Below are positions 43,531-54,572 of a stretch of 63,701 bases of DNA, piece after piece. The notes below the pieces were generated by a model. That model did no database searches. It was not told where the DNA came from and saw only the letters and a list, made by a program, of their open reading frames with translations. The position numbers and the translations under genes were made by a program. The DNA comes from Candidatus Sumerlaeaceae bacterium. GTDB taxonomy: Bacteria > Sumerlaeota > Sumerlaeia > Sumerlaeales > Sumerlaeaceae. Where the stretch lies: assembly GCA_019695055.1 (NCBI GenBank), contig JAIBAT010000073.1, positions 1 to 63,701 on the forward strand. The letters run 5' to 3'. Positions within the stretch are counted from its first letter, which is position 1. The number at the start of each line of letters is the position of its first letter.

Positions 43531-46200
43531 TCAGGGCAGACGTTCTCCCAGCCGGGACAGTATGCAAGACTCCATGTAGTGCTCGTATGCCATGAAGGTA
43601 TCGAACTTGACCAGCTTTGAGAAGTCATCTGCGGCTTGGCGGGCAGCAAGGGTCATGGCTCTATCCGGCACCATTGTGCGAAGGACTTTGATAACAGCCC
43701 TGAAAGCGTCGTCCTTTGGCAAGGCAACGCCATTCAGGCTGCTCCCTGAGGCCGACAATGTCCTTTCCCAAATCTGGATGCGGGTCATTCTCGGCGCCGC
43801 CACCAGTTCAATGCAGTTCTTGTAGGACGGCGATTTCGGGGACAGTTTGCAGGCAGCCAGATTGACCAACACTATATCTTCCGGATTGGCACGCAGAACA
43901 TCCGTTTGCGATTTAAAGAGCAGCGAGTTTAGGTTGATGGTTAAGGACAGCACCTCAACCGGCTCGGATTCCATGGCCGGGTGGCTTTCCGCCACCGCAA
44001 AGCAGGAAACGCCAGCATTCCTGAGCTCTTCCCTTGCAACAATGGCCTCACCTTCAGCAAGTCCGCGGACAATCACGCCCCTGCCCTCGGCCAGTTCACC
44101 CCGGGCACGCTCCTCCCCTCCCACCCTTTTTGCCAACCAACCAATGAGCGCTTCTGTTGGCACTGAAGTCCCCTCGGATAGAAGAATCGCAAATGACTTG
44201 GTCTTCGTAGGAGGGGCCGCCGGTATCGGCTTCTCCGCTGGTGTCGCAGCGGACTGCGAAGACTTGGCAATTGGGGGCATCCCAAACAATTGCTCATCCT
44301 GGGCCTTTCCCCTAGAAGCAACGGCCGACGGCTCCTGGTCCAATGATGGCCCCGACCTTACTTCAATAGCCGGCCCGACTGATTTTTCCTCATGCTTGGG
44401 GGGCTGCGGCGGTGGGGGGGGCAGCGTACCGGGGTTTGCCGGGGATGCCGCGGCCTTGCCGCCCATTAGCTGATCCATTGAGATGGGGCTCTCCGTATTC
44501 GCCGGCAACGGGGCCGATTCAATTAATCCGTCCCAGTTGTCCGTGCGCGTGGAAAGCTTATTATCATCAACGGATTCCGGATCAATCCCAACGGCCTTGA
44601 ATAACGACTTCATCGGCAGGGGCTCTTTTCCAGTGAGGGCCGACTCCTCCGGCATCTCCAATTGCCCCATGCGGGCCTTTCGGGACCTCGGCATGGAAGG
44701 CAGAAACCCTTCCGAGGATTCCAGCCCTTTCAGCCTGCGTTCCCACTCGTCCGACGGTTCCTCAGCGGTGGGCCCAACCTTGCGTGAGATCAGGCCAAAT
44801 TCGGGAATCTCACGAAACTTTTCGGGGATCTCCACCTTGTTGGCTTCGGCTACAGCGAGGAGTTCCATCCAAAGCTGCCGCGCCTCCAACTTGTCACGGT
44901 TTAGAACCTGAAGCGAAAGGAACTTCTCCAGATTTGCAAGCCCACCGGGAATGCGTGGCGGAGATTTCAAAGTCAGTCGGGCGGAATTGACATAAGCCGC
45001 CTCAATTCCGGGGCTTGCCTCATAATTATCCAGCAAATTGTCATAGGCGTGAATTGCCGCCTCAACGTGCCCGGAAGCGTCCAATTTACGAGCCAGCGCG
45101 AGTTGGCCATTCGAGTCGAGGGTCAGCTTGGGATGCTTAACCATAATCGTATCCTGGTAGAAGCCCGCCAGCTCCCTTGTATCCCCAAGGAAGGCCAATC
45201 GGCCCAGCAAATCCCGGGCGGCTCCTTCATCGTGCTCGGCACGATCCTTGAGGGATTCCTTGAGTTGCTTCTCCGCCTGCTTTCGGCCGATCTTCTGGGG
45301 AGGTTCCTCTTCCTGCCAGGTCTGGTATAAGCCCTTCGTCCCATTTACAATCAGCCCGCCAAAAAGCCCGGCAAGAAAACCGCCAGCATGACACCAAACC
45401 GAGACATGCGCATCCATTTGCTCCTGCATGGTAACGCCGTCCATAAGGAACCTGTAGCCCAGAAAGATCCAGGCCGGGAGGCCGAACGTCACATTGCCCG
45501 GCTGCATATAAATGAAAAGTCCGATGAACCAGGCAATCAGAACCAACTCCGCCGCAGTTCCGATCAGGAGGGAAGAAATCAGGGCCAGCATGCCACCGAC
45601 AGTAAACACCAGAATCCAGAAGGCGGGAGAATAGATCAGGATAACGATGATTCGCGACCTCGTAAAGCAGACGAGATAGGCCGCAATCACAGCATAGACC
45701 ACCCCGGAGAAGCCAAGGTGCGGCAGGGCATACTCCGGGGCATCCGGCGGAACGAACAGTAGAATGCAGCCCTGAGACATAAGCAGAGCAAAAATCATGA
45801 AGATGGCAAAACGCTTACGCCCAAACAAATCCTCAAGGTTAACGGAAAACAGGTAGAAGAACCACAAGTTCCCCAGCAAATGAAGCCAATCCGCATGGAG
45901 GAAATTTGCGGTGAGAAGCTGGATATAGCGAATTGGCTCCCCTGAACTGAGCTTCGACGGGGTTAAGGCAAGGGCATCGTAGTAGTTCTTAAGCGCACTA
46001 TTGGAGAACTCACTCGCTGCAATACGAGCTATCGGGGTTCCACCGGACCACTCCACAAGTTGCGTAATGACGTGCATCCCGAGATTTGCCAGGAGAAGCG
46101 CAATTGTAATACGCGGTTTCTGGTCATAGGGCACATTTGTCCCACGCGGCAGAAGCAGCACGAAGAACAGGTATATGAGAAATAAAACTAAACCGGTCAT
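43531..46200 (-). CDS. Rhomboid-family intramembrane protease with a long C-terminal extension
   Basis: An 889-residue protein. Residues 1 to about 290 form the rhomboid domain: the HADWLHLLGNLWFFYLF helix (His107, Asn111), HLGFSGVVYAVIAAY with the catalytic Ser165 in GFSG instead of GASG, and VWCHAGGFLAGLFGG with catalytic His271. The rest is soluble: a helical repeat-like part (about 330-480), a proline-rich, charged and probably disordered stretch (about 490-650), and a C-terminal region of about 220 residues that I do not recognise. Start ATG 46200 is chosen over a TTG at 46233. It converges with scpB. Substrate unknown. Confidence 0.83.
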   Translation of the reverse strand: MTGLVLFLIYLFFVLLLPRGTNVPYDQKPRITIALLLANLGMHVITQLVEWSGGTPIARIAASEFSNSALKNYYDALALTPSKLSSGEPIRYIQLLTANFLHADWLHLLGNLWFFYLFSVNLEDLFGRKRFAIFMIFALLMSQGCILLFVPPDAPEYALPHLGFSGVVYAVIAAYLVCFTRSRIIVILIYSPAFWILVFTVGGMLALISSLLIGTAAELVLIAWFIGLFIYMQPGNVTFGLPAWIFLGYRFLMDGVTMQEQMDAHVSVWCHAGGFLAGLFGGLIVNGTKGLYQTWQEEEPPQKIGRKQAEKQLKESLKDRAEHDEGAARDLLGRLAFLGDTRELAGFYQDTIMVKHPKLTLDSNGQLALARKLDASGHVEAAIHAYDNLLDNYEASPGIEAAYVNSARLTLKSPPRIPGGLANLEKFLSLQVLNRDKLEARQLWMELLAVAEANKVEIPEKFREIPEFGLISRKVGPTAEEPSDEWERRLKGLESSEGFLPSMPRSRKARMGQLEMPEESALTGKEPLPMKSLFKAVGIDPESVDDNKLSTRTDNWDGLIESAPLPANTESPISMDQLMGGKAAASPANPGTLPPPPPQPPKHEEKSVGPAIEVRSGPSLDQEPSAVASRGKAQDEQLFGMPPIAKSSQSAATPAEKPIPAAPPTKTKSFAILLSEGTSVPTEALIGWLAKRVGGEERARGELAEGRGVIVRGLAEGEAIVAREELRNAGVSCFAVAESHPAMESEPVEVLSLTINLNSLLFKSQTDVLRANPEDIVLVNLAACKLSPKSPSYKNCIELVAAPRMTRIQIWERTLSASGSSLNGVALPKDDAFRAVIKVLRTMVPDRAMTLAARQAADDFSKLVKFDTFMAYEHYMESCILSRLGERLP

Positions 46201-46337
46201 GGTGAACCGACTGGCGGTGTCCCCAATCCCCAAATTAGGGTGATTTTTACTGGCACAGTTTCAAATCGCATTCCAAGTTCTGTGCTTCAATCGTAATCGC
46301 TCATGAAACGTCATATTACAAAGAGAGGGCTTCCCGC

Positions 46338-47459
46338 CTGAACGTCCTCATCATTAATAGTGCCCACAAATTCATTGGTGAGGCGGCTCATTGCCTGAGC
46401 CTTGTCCAGGAGTTGAACGCCCGGGGCCACAAAGCATTCCTGGCGGCCGCGAAAGGTCTCGATCTCGCCGCGCGGGCCAAGATTGCCGGGGTTCCCCTTA
46501 TTGAGATGAACCTTGGGTCTGGTTTTCATCCTTTTCAGGATATGTCCGACCTTCGCCAACTCAAGAACATCATTCAGAGCCAGAGTATCGACATCGTGCA
46601 TTGCCATCGCGGAAAGGAACACTGGTTGGCTGCAACTCTTGCGGCCACGGGCGGCCTTAAGCAGCCTATAGTGCGCACGCGCCATGTTGTTCTCCCTCTC
46701 CGTGGGCACGTCTTCAACAAATGGCTTTTTCGCAATCATGTCGATAAGGTCATCTGCGTTTCAAAGGCCACAGCCAGGAGCTTGGACCGCCTGAGCCCTG
46801 CCATTGATTCGAAGGTGGCCATCATCTACAGTGCTGTGGATCAGCAGCGTTTTCAACCAACCCGACGCTCCGAGGAATGGCGCCGGGCACGGGGCCTGAG
46901 TCCTGATGATCTGCTGGTGGGACTCATCGCACGAATCCAATCCATCAAGGGACAGCGAATCTTCTTTAAGTCCGCAAGCCTGCTTGCCAGCCAATTTCCA
47001 ACAATGAGATTTTTGGTAAGTGGAGCCGGTAAGCCTCACCATTTTGAAATCATGTCGCGTAATGCCGCAAGGCTCGGCCTTGAAGACCGTTTCCTTCTCG
47101 AGCCATGGATGGATGACATCGAAACCGCCATCGCCAGCATGGACATCAGTGTGATTGCCTCGCTTGGCAGCGAGGGTTCCAGCCGCATACTTTATGAGTC
47201 GTGGGCCAGTGGTGTGCCCGTCATTGGCACGGAGGTGGGGTGCCTTCCGGAGCTTGTTAACGGCGAAATCGGGGCTTTGGTCAAACCGGGTGATGCGGAA
47301 GCATTGGCCGCAGCCATCAACGTTTTGGCGCGGGACTCCGACCTCCGCAAACGTCGCGCGGCGGAAGGGCTGCAGTGGGTCAAAGAACACCACACCATTG
47401 ACCGGTGGATTAGCGACACTGTCTCGGTTTATGAAACAGCAGTGGGTCAAACAAGATGA
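46338..47459 (+). CDS. Glycosyltransferase, GT4-like (GT-B fold); unusual start
   Basis: A family 4-type sugar-nucleotide transferase, about 373 residues. The C-terminal nucleotide-binding half shows LIARIQSIKGQ, and EGSSRILYESWASGVPVIGTEVGCLPELV. The first standard start codon (TTG 46413) would remove the first beta strand and helix of the GT-B fold, which are encoded upstream in frame as LNVLIINSAHKFIGEAA. That segment begins at CTG 46338, preceded by GAGAGGG at fitting distance, so a CTG start or a one-base frameshift from the ATG at 46303 is suspected. The second glycosyltransferase follows closely; together they suggest surface polysaccharide or glycolipid synthesis. Confidence 0.72.
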   Translation: MNVLIINSAHKFIGEAAHCLSLVQELNARGHKAFLAAAKGLDLAARAKIAGVPLIEMNLGSGFHPFQDMSDLRQLKNIIQSQSIDIVHCHRGKEHWLAATLAATGGLKQPIVRTRHVVLPLRGHVFNKWLFRNHVDKVICVSKATARSLDRLSPAIDSKVAIIYSAVDQQRFQPTRRSEEWRRARGLSPDDLLVGLIARIQSIKGQRIFFKSASLLASQFPTMRFLVSGAGKPHHFEIMSRNAARLGLEDRFLLEPWMDDIETAIASMDISVIASLGSEGSSRILYESWASGVPVIGTEVGCLPELVNGEIGALVKPGDAEALAAAINVLARDSDLRKRRAAEGLQWVKEHHTIDRWISDTVSVYETAVGQTR

Positions 47460-47502
47460 AGTTCGGGATGCAGCCTCAACCCACTCTATCGGTAATTCAA
47501 CT

Positions 47503-48633
47503 ATGAACCGCCCTCGAGTGTTGCATGTTTACAAGGACTACTTCCCTCCAGTCCTGGGTGGGATTGAGAAAACCATCAATCTGCTCGGTCAGGGAACCCG
47601 CGACGAGTTTGATATTTCGGTTCTCGTCTGCAAAGGACCTGAACCTGCCGGCGAGTCCATCGTTGACGGAGTTCATGTCATCAGAGTTCCGGAATGGGGC
47701 AGATTCTCGAGTGCTCCCATCAGCCCGGCATTTGTGACAGCCCTGAGGAAGCACGGAGCTGCCGCCGACCTACTGCATCTGCACCACCCTAACCCAACAG
47801 GGGATGTGGCATTCCTACTGACGCGCCCAAAGGCGCCTGCGGTCATGACCTACCACAGCGACATTGTGCGCCAGAAATACTCCATGCTGTTGTTTGCACC
47901 CTTTCAGAAGCGAGTCATGGCATCCTGCCGTTACATCATGCCCACATCACCCAATTATATCGAAAGCTCACCATGGCTCGGGCAGTTTCGAGATAAGTGC
48001 TCCGTAGTACCGCTGGGCATCAAATTGGAGGATTTCGATGCAACTCCAGAAGTCCAGGGCCTGATTCCCGGTATCCGCTCTCGATTTCCCGGTCCGTGTG
48101 TGATCTTTGTCGGGCGGCTCCGATATTACAAGGGCCTCCAATTTCTCCTCCCAGCCATGCGAAATTTGGAGGCAACACTATTGATCGTCGGTACCGGCCC
48201 CATGGAGCCCAGCCTTAAGGAACAAGTTACTCACTTGGGACTGGCTGAAAGGGTCCATTTCCTTGGCAATCTTCCCCACTCCCAACTGGTGGCCCATCTG
48301 CGCGCGTCAGACTGCTTCGTCATGCCTTCTCATCTTCGTAGTGAGGCATTCGGCTTGAGCCAGGTCGAAGCAATGGCCTGCGGCCTGCCTGTCGTCAGCA
48401 CGAATATACCCACCGGCGTGCCATTCGTGAATCAAGACAGCGTGACGGGATTCACAGTTGCGCCTGAGTCGCCTCAGGCCATGTCCGATGCCCTAGGCAA
48501 GCTCCTAGGAAATGGAGAACTTCGGGCCACAATGGGAACCGCCGCGCGTCAGAGGGCAGAAACCCTGTTTTCAGCAAGTGCAATGTGTGCAGGGGTGAAG
48601 GCGATTTACAGGCAAGCCCTCAAAGACCGCTGA
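47503..48633 (+). CDS. Glycosyltransferase, GT4-like
   Basis: A 376-residue GT-B glycosyltransferase. The acceptor half begins VLHVYKDYFPPVLGGIEKTI, a typical glycine-rich loop, and the donor half has VGRLRYYKGLQFLL and EAFGLSQVEAMACGLPVVSTN with the E-x7-E pattern. ATG 47503 is at the expected N-terminus, 43 bases after the previous glycosyltransferase. Upstream in-frame starts would add sequence overlapping that gene. Acceptor and sugar are unknown. Confidence 0.9.
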   Translation: MNRPRVLHVYKDYFPPVLGGIEKTINLLGQGTRDEFDISVLVCKGPEPAGESIVDGVHVIRVPEWGRFSSAPISPAFVTALRKHGAAADLLHLHHPNPTGDVAFLLTRPKAPAVMTYHSDIVRQKYSMLLFAPFQKRVMASCRYIMPTSPNYIESSPWLGQFRDKCSVVPLGIKLEDFDATPEVQGLIPGIRSRFPGPCVIFVGRLRYYKGLQFLLPAMRNLEATLLIVGTGPMEPSLKEQVTHLGLAERVHFLGNLPHSQLVAHLRASDCFVMPSHLRSEAFGLSQVEAMACGLPVVSTNIPTGVPFVNQDSVTGFTVAPESPQAMSDALGKLLGNGELRATMGTAARQRAETLFSASAMCAGVKAIYRQALKDR

Positions 48634-48682
48634 ATACCGGTCACAAGGCAAACTAAAGTAACCTCAACGGAGGAGCAAACCC

Positions 48683-48997
48683 ATGCCAATGTTCGATTTT
48701 TTCACCGCGGGAACTGACAAGTCAGGCGTAGCCACCGAAGCCAATGCCGAGAATTCCCCGAAATCACCTGACGAGCAGAATTATCTCCAGGTGAAAACCA
48801 TCATTGATGAACTTCGCCCCTTCCTGCAGTCGGACGGCGGAGATTGCGAATTACTCAAACTTGAAGACAATGTGGTTTACGTACGTTTGGTGGGATCCTG
48901 CGTCGGATGTCCCAGCTCGCTTATGACGCTTAAGGCCGGTATTGAGGCACGGATTAAAGAAGCTATACCTGCCATTGAATCCGTGGAAATGATCTAA
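48683..48997 (+). CDS. Nfu-type iron-sulfur cluster scaffold/carrier
   Basis: A 104-residue protein with a NifU C-terminal domain: LRPFLQSDGGDCELL followed by VRLVGSCVGCPSSLMTLKAGIE, where Cys73 and Cys76 (CxxC) bind a bridging [4Fe-4S] cluster between two subunits. The first 30 residues are a short polar extension. GGAGGA precedes the ATG. It could serve maturation of the cluster-rich complex I subunits, but no link is shown by position. Confidence 0.9.
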   Translation: MPMFDFFTAGTDKSGVATEANAENSPKSPDEQNYLQVKTIIDELRPFLQSDGGDCELLKLEDNVVYVRLVGSCVGCPSSLMTLKAGIEARIKEAIPAIESVEMI

Positions 48998-49012
48998 GCA
49001 TCAGACCACTGA

Positions 49013-49249
49013 TTAGAAGCTCTTATCCATCCGATTCCATTTTTTGAGGGTCGCCTTGGCCCTGTAGTACATGGGATCTGCGTAGAGCTTGCCGGTGTCG
49101 CATGAGTAGAGGTACTTGCAGCCATAGTGGCCCGTAATCTCCGGACCAGGGTAATACCAATAGGCGTTTGTGGCGCCTTCGTCGGCGCACCCTCCCGTGG
49201 CCAATTGAGCCATGCCCGCAACCGCAGCAGCCAGTATCAGCTTCCTCAT
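49013..49249 (-). CDS. Small exported protein of unknown function
   Basis: A 78-residue protein with a signal peptide (MRKLILAAAVAGMAQLATGGC) whose end resembles a lipobox only poorly, so lipidation is uncertain. The mature part has three cysteines and many Tyr/Trp residues (NAYWYYPGPE). GAGAGGA eight bases upstream of the ATG supports translation. It lies between the Nfu and asd genes on the opposite strand. Confidence 0.6.
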   Translation of the reverse strand: MRKLILAAAVAGMAQLATGGCADEGATNAYWYYPGPEITGHYGCKYLYSCDTGKLYADPMYYRAKATLKKWNRMDKSF

Positions 49250-49398
49250 TGCTCAGTCCTCTCTAAAAGTTCAGGTGAATGAACCCTAATCCCCCGCCTG
49301 AGTCCCCGTAAAGAATTTTTTGCGAGGGGCCTGTATTTGAGGGGGTATCCGAAAGTGACGTGCTTTCGGCCAAATTTTTTTCGGAGGATGACGGCGAA

Positions 49399-50427
49399 AT
49401 GAAGCTGAACGTGGCAATTATGGGAGCGACAGGGGCTGTGGGGCAGGAAATGCTCCGCACACTCGAAGTGCGGCAGTTCCCCTGTACGACGCTCCGATTG
49501 CTCGCCAGCGCCCGTTCTGTGGGTAAAAAGTACCCATTTCGGGGCCGCCTGTTGCCCGTGGAGTTGCTAACTCCAGAAAGTTTTGCAGGGATTGACATTG
49601 TGCTGGCCTCAGCGGGTTCAAGTGTCTCCCGAGAATTCGCACCCCATGCAGTTGCAGCGGGCGCTGTTGTGGTGGATAACACCAGTGCCTTCCGCATGGA
49701 TTCGGACAAGCCGCTTGTCGTGCCCGAGGTTAATCCTGAGGCCCTTGAGAAGCACAATGGCATCATTGCCAACCCCAACTGTTCCACAATGCAGATGGTG
49801 GTCGCCTTGGCGCCAATTCACCGGGAAGCGGGTATCCGCCGATTGGTGATTTCAACATTTCAGTCGGTTAGCGGAACGGGGCAAAAAGCCATTGAGGAGT
49901 GCCTCAAACAAAGCCGAGAGTTGCTGGCAGGCGCCAAAACCGTTGAAGCGAAAGTCTATCCACATCAGATCGCGTTTAATGTGCTTCCCCATATCGGTAG
50001 CTTCACCAAGAATGGCTATACCGATGAAGAAATGAAGATGGTGAACGAGACCCGCAAGATTCTCGGCGACGATTCCATTGCCGTCACTGCCACAACGGTG
50101 CGTGTTCCGGTCTTGCGCGGCCACAGTGAGTGCGTAAACGTGGAAACTCGGAAGAAGATTACTGCGGCAGAAGTTCGGGAATTGCTGGAGGGCGCCCCTG
50201 GTGTAGTCGTTGTTGATGACCCGGCGCAGGCCGATTATCCAACTCCGGTTTACTCTGAGGGACGCGACGAAACGTTTGTGGGGCGCATTCGCGATGATAT
50301 CTCCAATCCCAACGCTGTCGAGATGTGGATTGTGAGCGACAACCTCCGTAAAGGGGCTGCACTTAATGCCGTTCAGATCGCGGAGGAGTTGGTGCGCAGG
50401 AACTTACTTCGGCCCGTAACTGTTTAG
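49399..50427 (+). CDS. asd: Aspartate-semialdehyde dehydrogenase
   Basis: NADP-dependent enzyme making aspartate semialdehyde for lysine, diaminopimelate, threonine and methionine, 342 residues. NVAIMGATGAVGQEML is the nucleotide loop; ANPNCST holds the catalytic Cys128; PVLRGHSE holds the catalytic His near 241; SVSGTGQKAIEE is the substrate loop. ATG 49399 has GGAGGA upstream; an earlier in-frame start adds non-conserved residues. Confidence 0.95.
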   Translation: MKLNVAIMGATGAVGQEMLRTLEVRQFPCTTLRLLASARSVGKKYPFRGRLLPVELLTPESFAGIDIVLASAGSSVSREFAPHAVAAGAVVVDNTSAFRMDSDKPLVVPEVNPEALEKHNGIIANPNCSTMQMVVALAPIHREAGIRRLVISTFQSVSGTGQKAIEECLKQSRELLAGAKTVEAKVYPHQIAFNVLPHIGSFTKNGYTDEEMKMVNETRKILGDDSIAVTATTVRVPVLRGHSECVNVETRKKITAAEVRELLEGAPGVVVVDDPAQADYPTPVYSEGRDETFVGRIRDDISNPNAVEMWIVSDNLRKGAALNAVQIAEELVRRNLLRPVTV

Positions 50428-50451
50428 TCGGGTTAGAAACAGCTCCCCCAA

Positions 50452-50498
50452 AAAACAAGGCTGCGCAGACCCGAGGGACTGCGCCGCCATTTCTTTTG
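50452..50498. terminator. Bidirectional terminator between asd and gyrB
   Basis: An imperfect hairpin (GGC, one mismatch, GCGCAG; ten-base loop; CTGCGC, mismatch, GCC; 50459-50488) flanked by an A run on the left and ATTTCTTTT on the right. It can serve asd on the plus strand and gyrB on the minus strand. Confidence 0.65.
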
Positions 50499-50507
50499 AA
50501 TTCAGCC

Positions 50508-53114
<2,607 letters not shown>

Positions 53115-53289
53115 CTATCCAAAAGGAGCTATTTTCTCGAACGTAACAAGCACGCAAATAAGGTGATTTAAGGGCCACAATTGGTCAATGAAAAACACCG
53201 GGAAAATTCAAAAATCAGGGGGCAAATTTCAGAATTCAGACTATTGATTTAATTGAAGTTAGGCCAGCGCAACGGAATGCCATACCAGA

Positions 53290-54090
53290 TCAACGTTGGG
53301 CTGCACCCTGAATCGCCTCAGAACTGGGAATCTTGGCCTCGGCAACCGAGCCTTTGGTTGAACCCAATGACCTCTCGTTCACTACGCTTTCTGGTCCTGG
53401 AAGCGACTTGAATCCGGGGCCAAAAAGACGCCGCATTTCAAAGCTTAACCACTCTTTGAGGTGGTAGAAGGTAATTGCACCTTTTCCATAGTTCTGCCAG
53501 GTTCTGGCGCTGGTCTCCACTACGTAGGGCAGAATCCTGAAACTACCCACTTTACGGAGGCGAATAACCAGGTCCACATCCTCACAGGACTTCAAGTCCC
53601 GGAATCCCCCAAGTTGCCGAAACGTCTCCGTACGCACAAAGATTCCCTGATCACCATAGGGGCGCCGGAAGTACTTCGAGCGAACGTTGACCAGCAGGTC
53701 CACAATGCGATAATACAGATCGTCACCGCGCAGGTGAAAGCGGAAGGCTCCTCCCACAAGCGAGGAATCGCGGCTGGCTTCCAGAATGGCCTCAATGCAC
53801 AGACGCTCCGGCAGTGTCGAATCGGCGTGGAGAAACCAGAGCAGAGGAGCATCTGCCGCCGCTGCACCTGCGTTCATTTGGGATGAACGGCCCGGTGCGG
53901 CGCGAATGACTTCCACGAACGGAAAACCCATGGCCACCTCGCTGGTCCCATCCGTGCTGTGCCCGTCTACCACGATGACTTGTGCCTCGGAAATCATTTC
54001 CTGACGGGAAAGAGACTTAAGCACGCTTTCAATGGTCCGAGCTTCGTTCCGAGCTGGAATAATGATACTTATGCGGTGTCTGCTGGGCAA
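53290..54090 (-). CDS. Glycosyltransferase family 2 protein (TIGR04283-like)
   Basis: A 266-residue GT-A glycosyltransferase. ISIIIPARNEARTIESVL and VVDGHSTDGTSEVA form the nucleotide-sugar site; GRSSQMNAGA, FLHADSTLP (metal site), RRPYGDQGIFVR and KSCEDVDLVIRL (acid motif) match the TIGR04283 'rSAM/selenodomain-associated transferase 2' pattern. The start is TTG at 54090, with AAGGTG at about eight bases. About 50 residues at the end are not conserved in character. The companion transferase often seen with this family is not adjacent. Confidence 0.85.
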   Translation of the reverse strand: MPSRHRISIIIPARNEARTIESVLKSLSRQEMISEAQVIVVDGHSTDGTSEVAMGFPFVEVIRAAPGRSSQMNAGAAAADAPLLWFLHADSTLPERLCIEAILEASRDSSLVGGAFRFHLRGDDLYYRIVDLLVNVRSKYFRRPYGDQGIFVRTETFRQLGGFRDLKSCEDVDLVIRLRKVGSFRILPYVVETSARTWQNYGKGAITFYHLKEWLSFEMRRLFGPGFKSLPGPESVVNERSLGSTKGSVAEAKIPSSEAIQGAAQR

Positions 54091-54236
54091 CCTTCTTCAC
54101 CTTGAATCGTTGAAATGACTGGAATTTGCGTTATGCCTACATTATGGAACACTTACCTGTTTCATGGCATTTCATGCGCGTACAAAAGCCACAATACTAC
54201 CCTCAAGACTAATCTTCCGAAGGAGAATTCAAGACT

Positions 54237-54572
54237 ATGCCTCAACGGCTCGCCTTGGTTTCCAACTTCTGCCGCTGTGCTTTGGCAGCAACATTGGCAC
54301 TTTTCCTCGTTTCTTGTAGCCAGGAGACGGAAGAGGTCCCAATCTCCGCCCCTGAAGAGTCAAAGGGGGCAAAAACGGAATCGCGGGTTGCCACAAAGGA
54401 AAAGGAAGCAGAAGTCAGCACAAATCAACGCGGCGACTATCTGAGTACGTCTTTTCGGGCCAAGGACAGGGCCGAGAAGACTCTGGATACAGCCAACGAA
54501 GAGCGAAAGACGCAGAAGCAGGAGGAATTAAGCTTCGATAAGCCCAGAAAGAAGAAAGCGGAAGATAATTAG
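54237..54572 (+). CDS. Small predicted lipoprotein of unknown function
   Basis: A 111-residue protein with a lipoprotein signal peptide ending in LVSC (lipobox, Cys27). The mature part is short, very rich in Glu and Lys, and probably disordered or helical. AAGGAGA lies about twelve bases before the ATG. Its stop overlaps the end of the convergent amidase gene by a few bases. Confidence 0.65.
   Translation: MPQRLALVSNFCRCALAATLALFLVSCSQETEEVPISAPEESKGAKTESRVATKEKEAEVSTNQRGDYLSTSFRAKDRAEKTLDTANEERKTQKQEELSFDKPRKKKAEDN

Noticed and set aside
43502..43539. Palindrome CACTTCGAAGTG and a CTGCCC/GGGCAG hairpin between scpB and the rhomboid gene
   Set aside because: No T run follows on either strand and the second overlaps coding sequence; termination here is possible but not supported.
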